Position numbers and translations under genes: made by a program. This document shows positions 41,526 through 42,856 of a DNA stretch of 42,856 bases, piece by piece. Source of the DNA: Actinomycetota bacterium (GTDB lineage: Bacteria; Actinomycetota; Thermoleophilia; Solirubrobacterales; Solirubrobacteraceae); assembly GCA_005888335.1 (NCBI GenBank), contig VAWY01000029.1, positions 1 to 42,856 of the forward strand, written 5' to 3'. The notes below the pieces were generated by a model. That model did no database searches, had not been told where the DNA came from, and saw only the letters and a list, made by a program, of their open reading frames with translations. The number at the start of each line of letters is the position of its first letter. The first letter of the stretch is position 1.

Positions 41526-42856
41526 GTGGCTGTGTACGAGGAGCGGCCGCCTCGGCCTGCGTTCAGCGTCTATAAGCGCGCCGCCCTCGGGGCGGTCAGC
41601 ATCCTGCTGCTCACCGCGACCGCGGTCTCGACGGCGATCCTGCTCCAGGTCAAGCAGGCGGTCGACGTCTTCACCGGGGTCTCGCACCCGATCCCGCACA
41701 TCAAGAACGTGCTCGACAACGTCAGCGCCGGCGGGCCGCAGACGATCCTGCTGCTGGGCTCGGACCGCCGCTTCGCCGACATCAAGCAGAAGAACCCGGT
41801 CCGCTCGGACACGATCATGCTGCTGCGCCTGGACCCGTCCAAGGGCGCGACCTCGGTGATGTCGATCCCGCGCGACCTCAAGGTGCAGATCCCGGGGCGA
41901 GGGACGGCGAAGATCAACGAGGCCTACTCGCTCGGCGGCCCGGCCCTCGCGGTGCGCACCGTCCGCCAGCTGCTCGGCATCCCGATCAACCACGTCGTCA
42001 ACGTCAACTTCGGCGGCTTCCGCGGCATCGTCAACCGCCTGAAGTGCGTCTATGTCGACATCGACCGGCGCTACTACCACTCCAACCAGGGGCTGGTCGC
42101 GGGCCAGCAGTACGCGGCGATCAACATCCCGGCCGGCTATCAGAAGCTCTGCGGGCAGAAGGCGCTCGACTACGTGCGCTACCGCCATGGCGACAACGAC
42201 TTCATCCGCTCGGCGCGCCAGCAGGACTTCCTGCGCCAGGCCAAGGAGCAGATCGGGCTGGGCCAGCTCTTCGGCGACCGCGAGGGGCTGATCCGGATCT
42301 TCGGGACCTACACCGACACCGACATCTCCAGCAATACCGCGATCCTGCGGCTGCTCAAGCTGGCCTTCGAGTCGGCCAAGAACCCGATCCAGCAGATCCC
42401 GTTCGCGGCCGGCGAGGAGATCACGCAGGACGCCGACTACGTGGTCGCGAGTCCCGAGCAGATCCAGCAGACCGTCCAGGACTTCCTCAACGTCAAGGCG
42501 ACCAAGAAGCAGACCAAGCCGAAGTCGACCAGCAACGACCGCAGGCGCGCACGCCGGCAGCGGCGGCGGGCGACGAGCGCCTTCCCCGGGCTGTTCAACG
42601 CGGCGCGCGCGGCGGAGGACCAGGCGGTCAAGCTCCAGCTCAGGGGCCAACTGGGCTTCCCGGTCTACTTCCCGAAGCTCGCCAAGCTCGGGTCGTCGTA
42701 CATCACCGACCCCGCCACCCCGCGCACGTACACGATCCGCGACCGCTCCGGCAAGCGCTACCGCGCCTATCGCATGGTCGTCGAGGCGCCCGGCTTCGGG
42801 CAGTACTACGGCATCCAGGGCACGAGCTGGATGTCGCCGCCGATCATCGACAATCC
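41526..42856 (+). CDS. LytR-CpsA-Psr (LCP) family cell-wall ligase, partial at the window end
   Basis: The frame is open from GTG 41526 to the last base, about 443 codons. A short cytoplasmic N terminus (VYEERPPRPAFSVYKR) precedes one membrane helix (about residues 18-40), so the catalytic domain is outside. LCP motifs are LLLGSDRRFAD, RSDTIMLLRLDPSKGATSVM, SIPRDLKVQIPG, KINEAYSLGGP and, later, ALDYVRYRHGDNDFIRSARQ. LCP proteins move a lipid-linked glycan from undecaprenyl pyrophosphate to peptidoglycan. A Lys/Arg/Gln-rich linker near residues 322-350 leads into a second, unrecognised domain. The WecA-type gene upstream could make its kind of substrate (inference). Confidence 0.92.
   Translation, partial: MAVYEERPPRPAFSVYKRAALGAVSILLLTATAVSTAILLQVKQAVDVFTGVSHPIPHIKNVLDNVSAGGPQTILLLGSDRRFADIKQKNPVRSDTIMLLRLDPSKGATSVMSIPRDLKVQIPGRGTAKINEAYSLGGPALAVRTVRQLLGIPINHVVNVNFGGFRGIVNRLKCVYVDIDRRYYHSNQGLVAGQQYAAINIPAGYQKLCGQKALDYVRYRHGDNDFIRSARQQDFLRQAKEQIGLGQLFGDREGLIRIFGTYTDTDISSNTAILRLLKLAFESAKNPIQQIPFAAGEEITQDADYVVASPEQIQQTVQDFLNVKATKKQTKPKSTSNDRRRARRQRRRATSAFPGLFNAARAAEDQAVKLQLRGQLGFPVYFPKLAKLGSSYITDPATPRTYTIRDRSGKRYRAYRMVVEAPGFGQYYGIQGTSWMSPPIIDN

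Overview
The window is 42.9 kb of very GC-rich DNA, coding-dense on both strands. I read it as an actinobacterium, most likely class Thermoleophilia (Solirubrobacterales or relatives). The reasons are the base composition, the actinobacterial gene neighbourhood rpmE-prfA-prmC-tsaC-wecA-atp, and secreted PKD proteins with a C-terminal domain I recognise from that class. The taxonomic call is an inference. No tRNA, rRNA, CRISPR array or complete insertion sequence was seen.

Layout. 1-2756: the 3' end of etfB, then etfA and the ETF:quinone oxidoreductase gene, which passes electrons from acyl-CoA dehydrogenases to the quinone pool. 2749-2995: a decayed EAL-domain gene. 3078-13441: a secreted CARDB protein, then a translation and envelope block: rpmE, a YqhQ/DUF1385 membrane protein, a secreted alpha/beta hydrolase, a STAS protein, prfA, prmC, tsaC, an SDR, a ZTP riboswitch with glyA, and a WecA/TagO-type phosphosugar transferase. 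13442-16103 (minus): two paralogous PKD proteins and a Pro/Ala-rich membrane protein in one tightly coupled operon. 16229-17464: an EAL-HDOD signalling protein. 17471-22238 (minus): a nucleotide-sugar/glycan operon of two epimerases, a TIM-barrel/CapD fusion and a DUF354 glycosyltransferase, with a 163-bp inverted repeat before the last gene. 22261-27286: a crotonase, a cupin, a secreted clan GH-A hydrolase, a YfcE phosphodiesterase, a secreted Pro-rich protein (minus), a CADD-like diiron protein and two small basic proteins. 27287-30931 (minus): a GCS2-type ligase and a RecQ helicase fused to a phosphoribosyltransferase. 30982-38572: the complete F1Fo ATP synthase operon with promoter, operator-like dyad, leader hairpin and terminator. 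38581-42856: a remnant ORF, a GNAT acetyltransferase, a saccharopine-dehydrogenase-like protein (minus), an M20 peptidase and the start of an LCP-family cell-wall ligase.

How the parts fit. In other actinobacteria the rpmE-to-wecA block runs straight into the atp operon; here about 17.5 kb of accessory genes lie between them. WecA/TagO, the sugar operon and the LCP protein could belong to one route making and attaching a cell-wall glycan. Many genes start 6-10 nt after a TANNNT -10 hexamer with no Shine-Dalgarno sequence, which points to widespread leaderless transcripts. All seven convergent gene pairs abut or overlap at their stop codons.

Most worth following: the CADD-like protein keeping the sacrificial Tyr and Lys positions of chlamydial para-aminobenzoate synthase; the ZTP riboswitch built partly from the coding end of the upstream gene; the ETF-QO lacking one of four cluster cysteines; the TIM-barrel/CapD fusion; the 163-bp inverted repeat; and the charged extensions on three F1 subunits.
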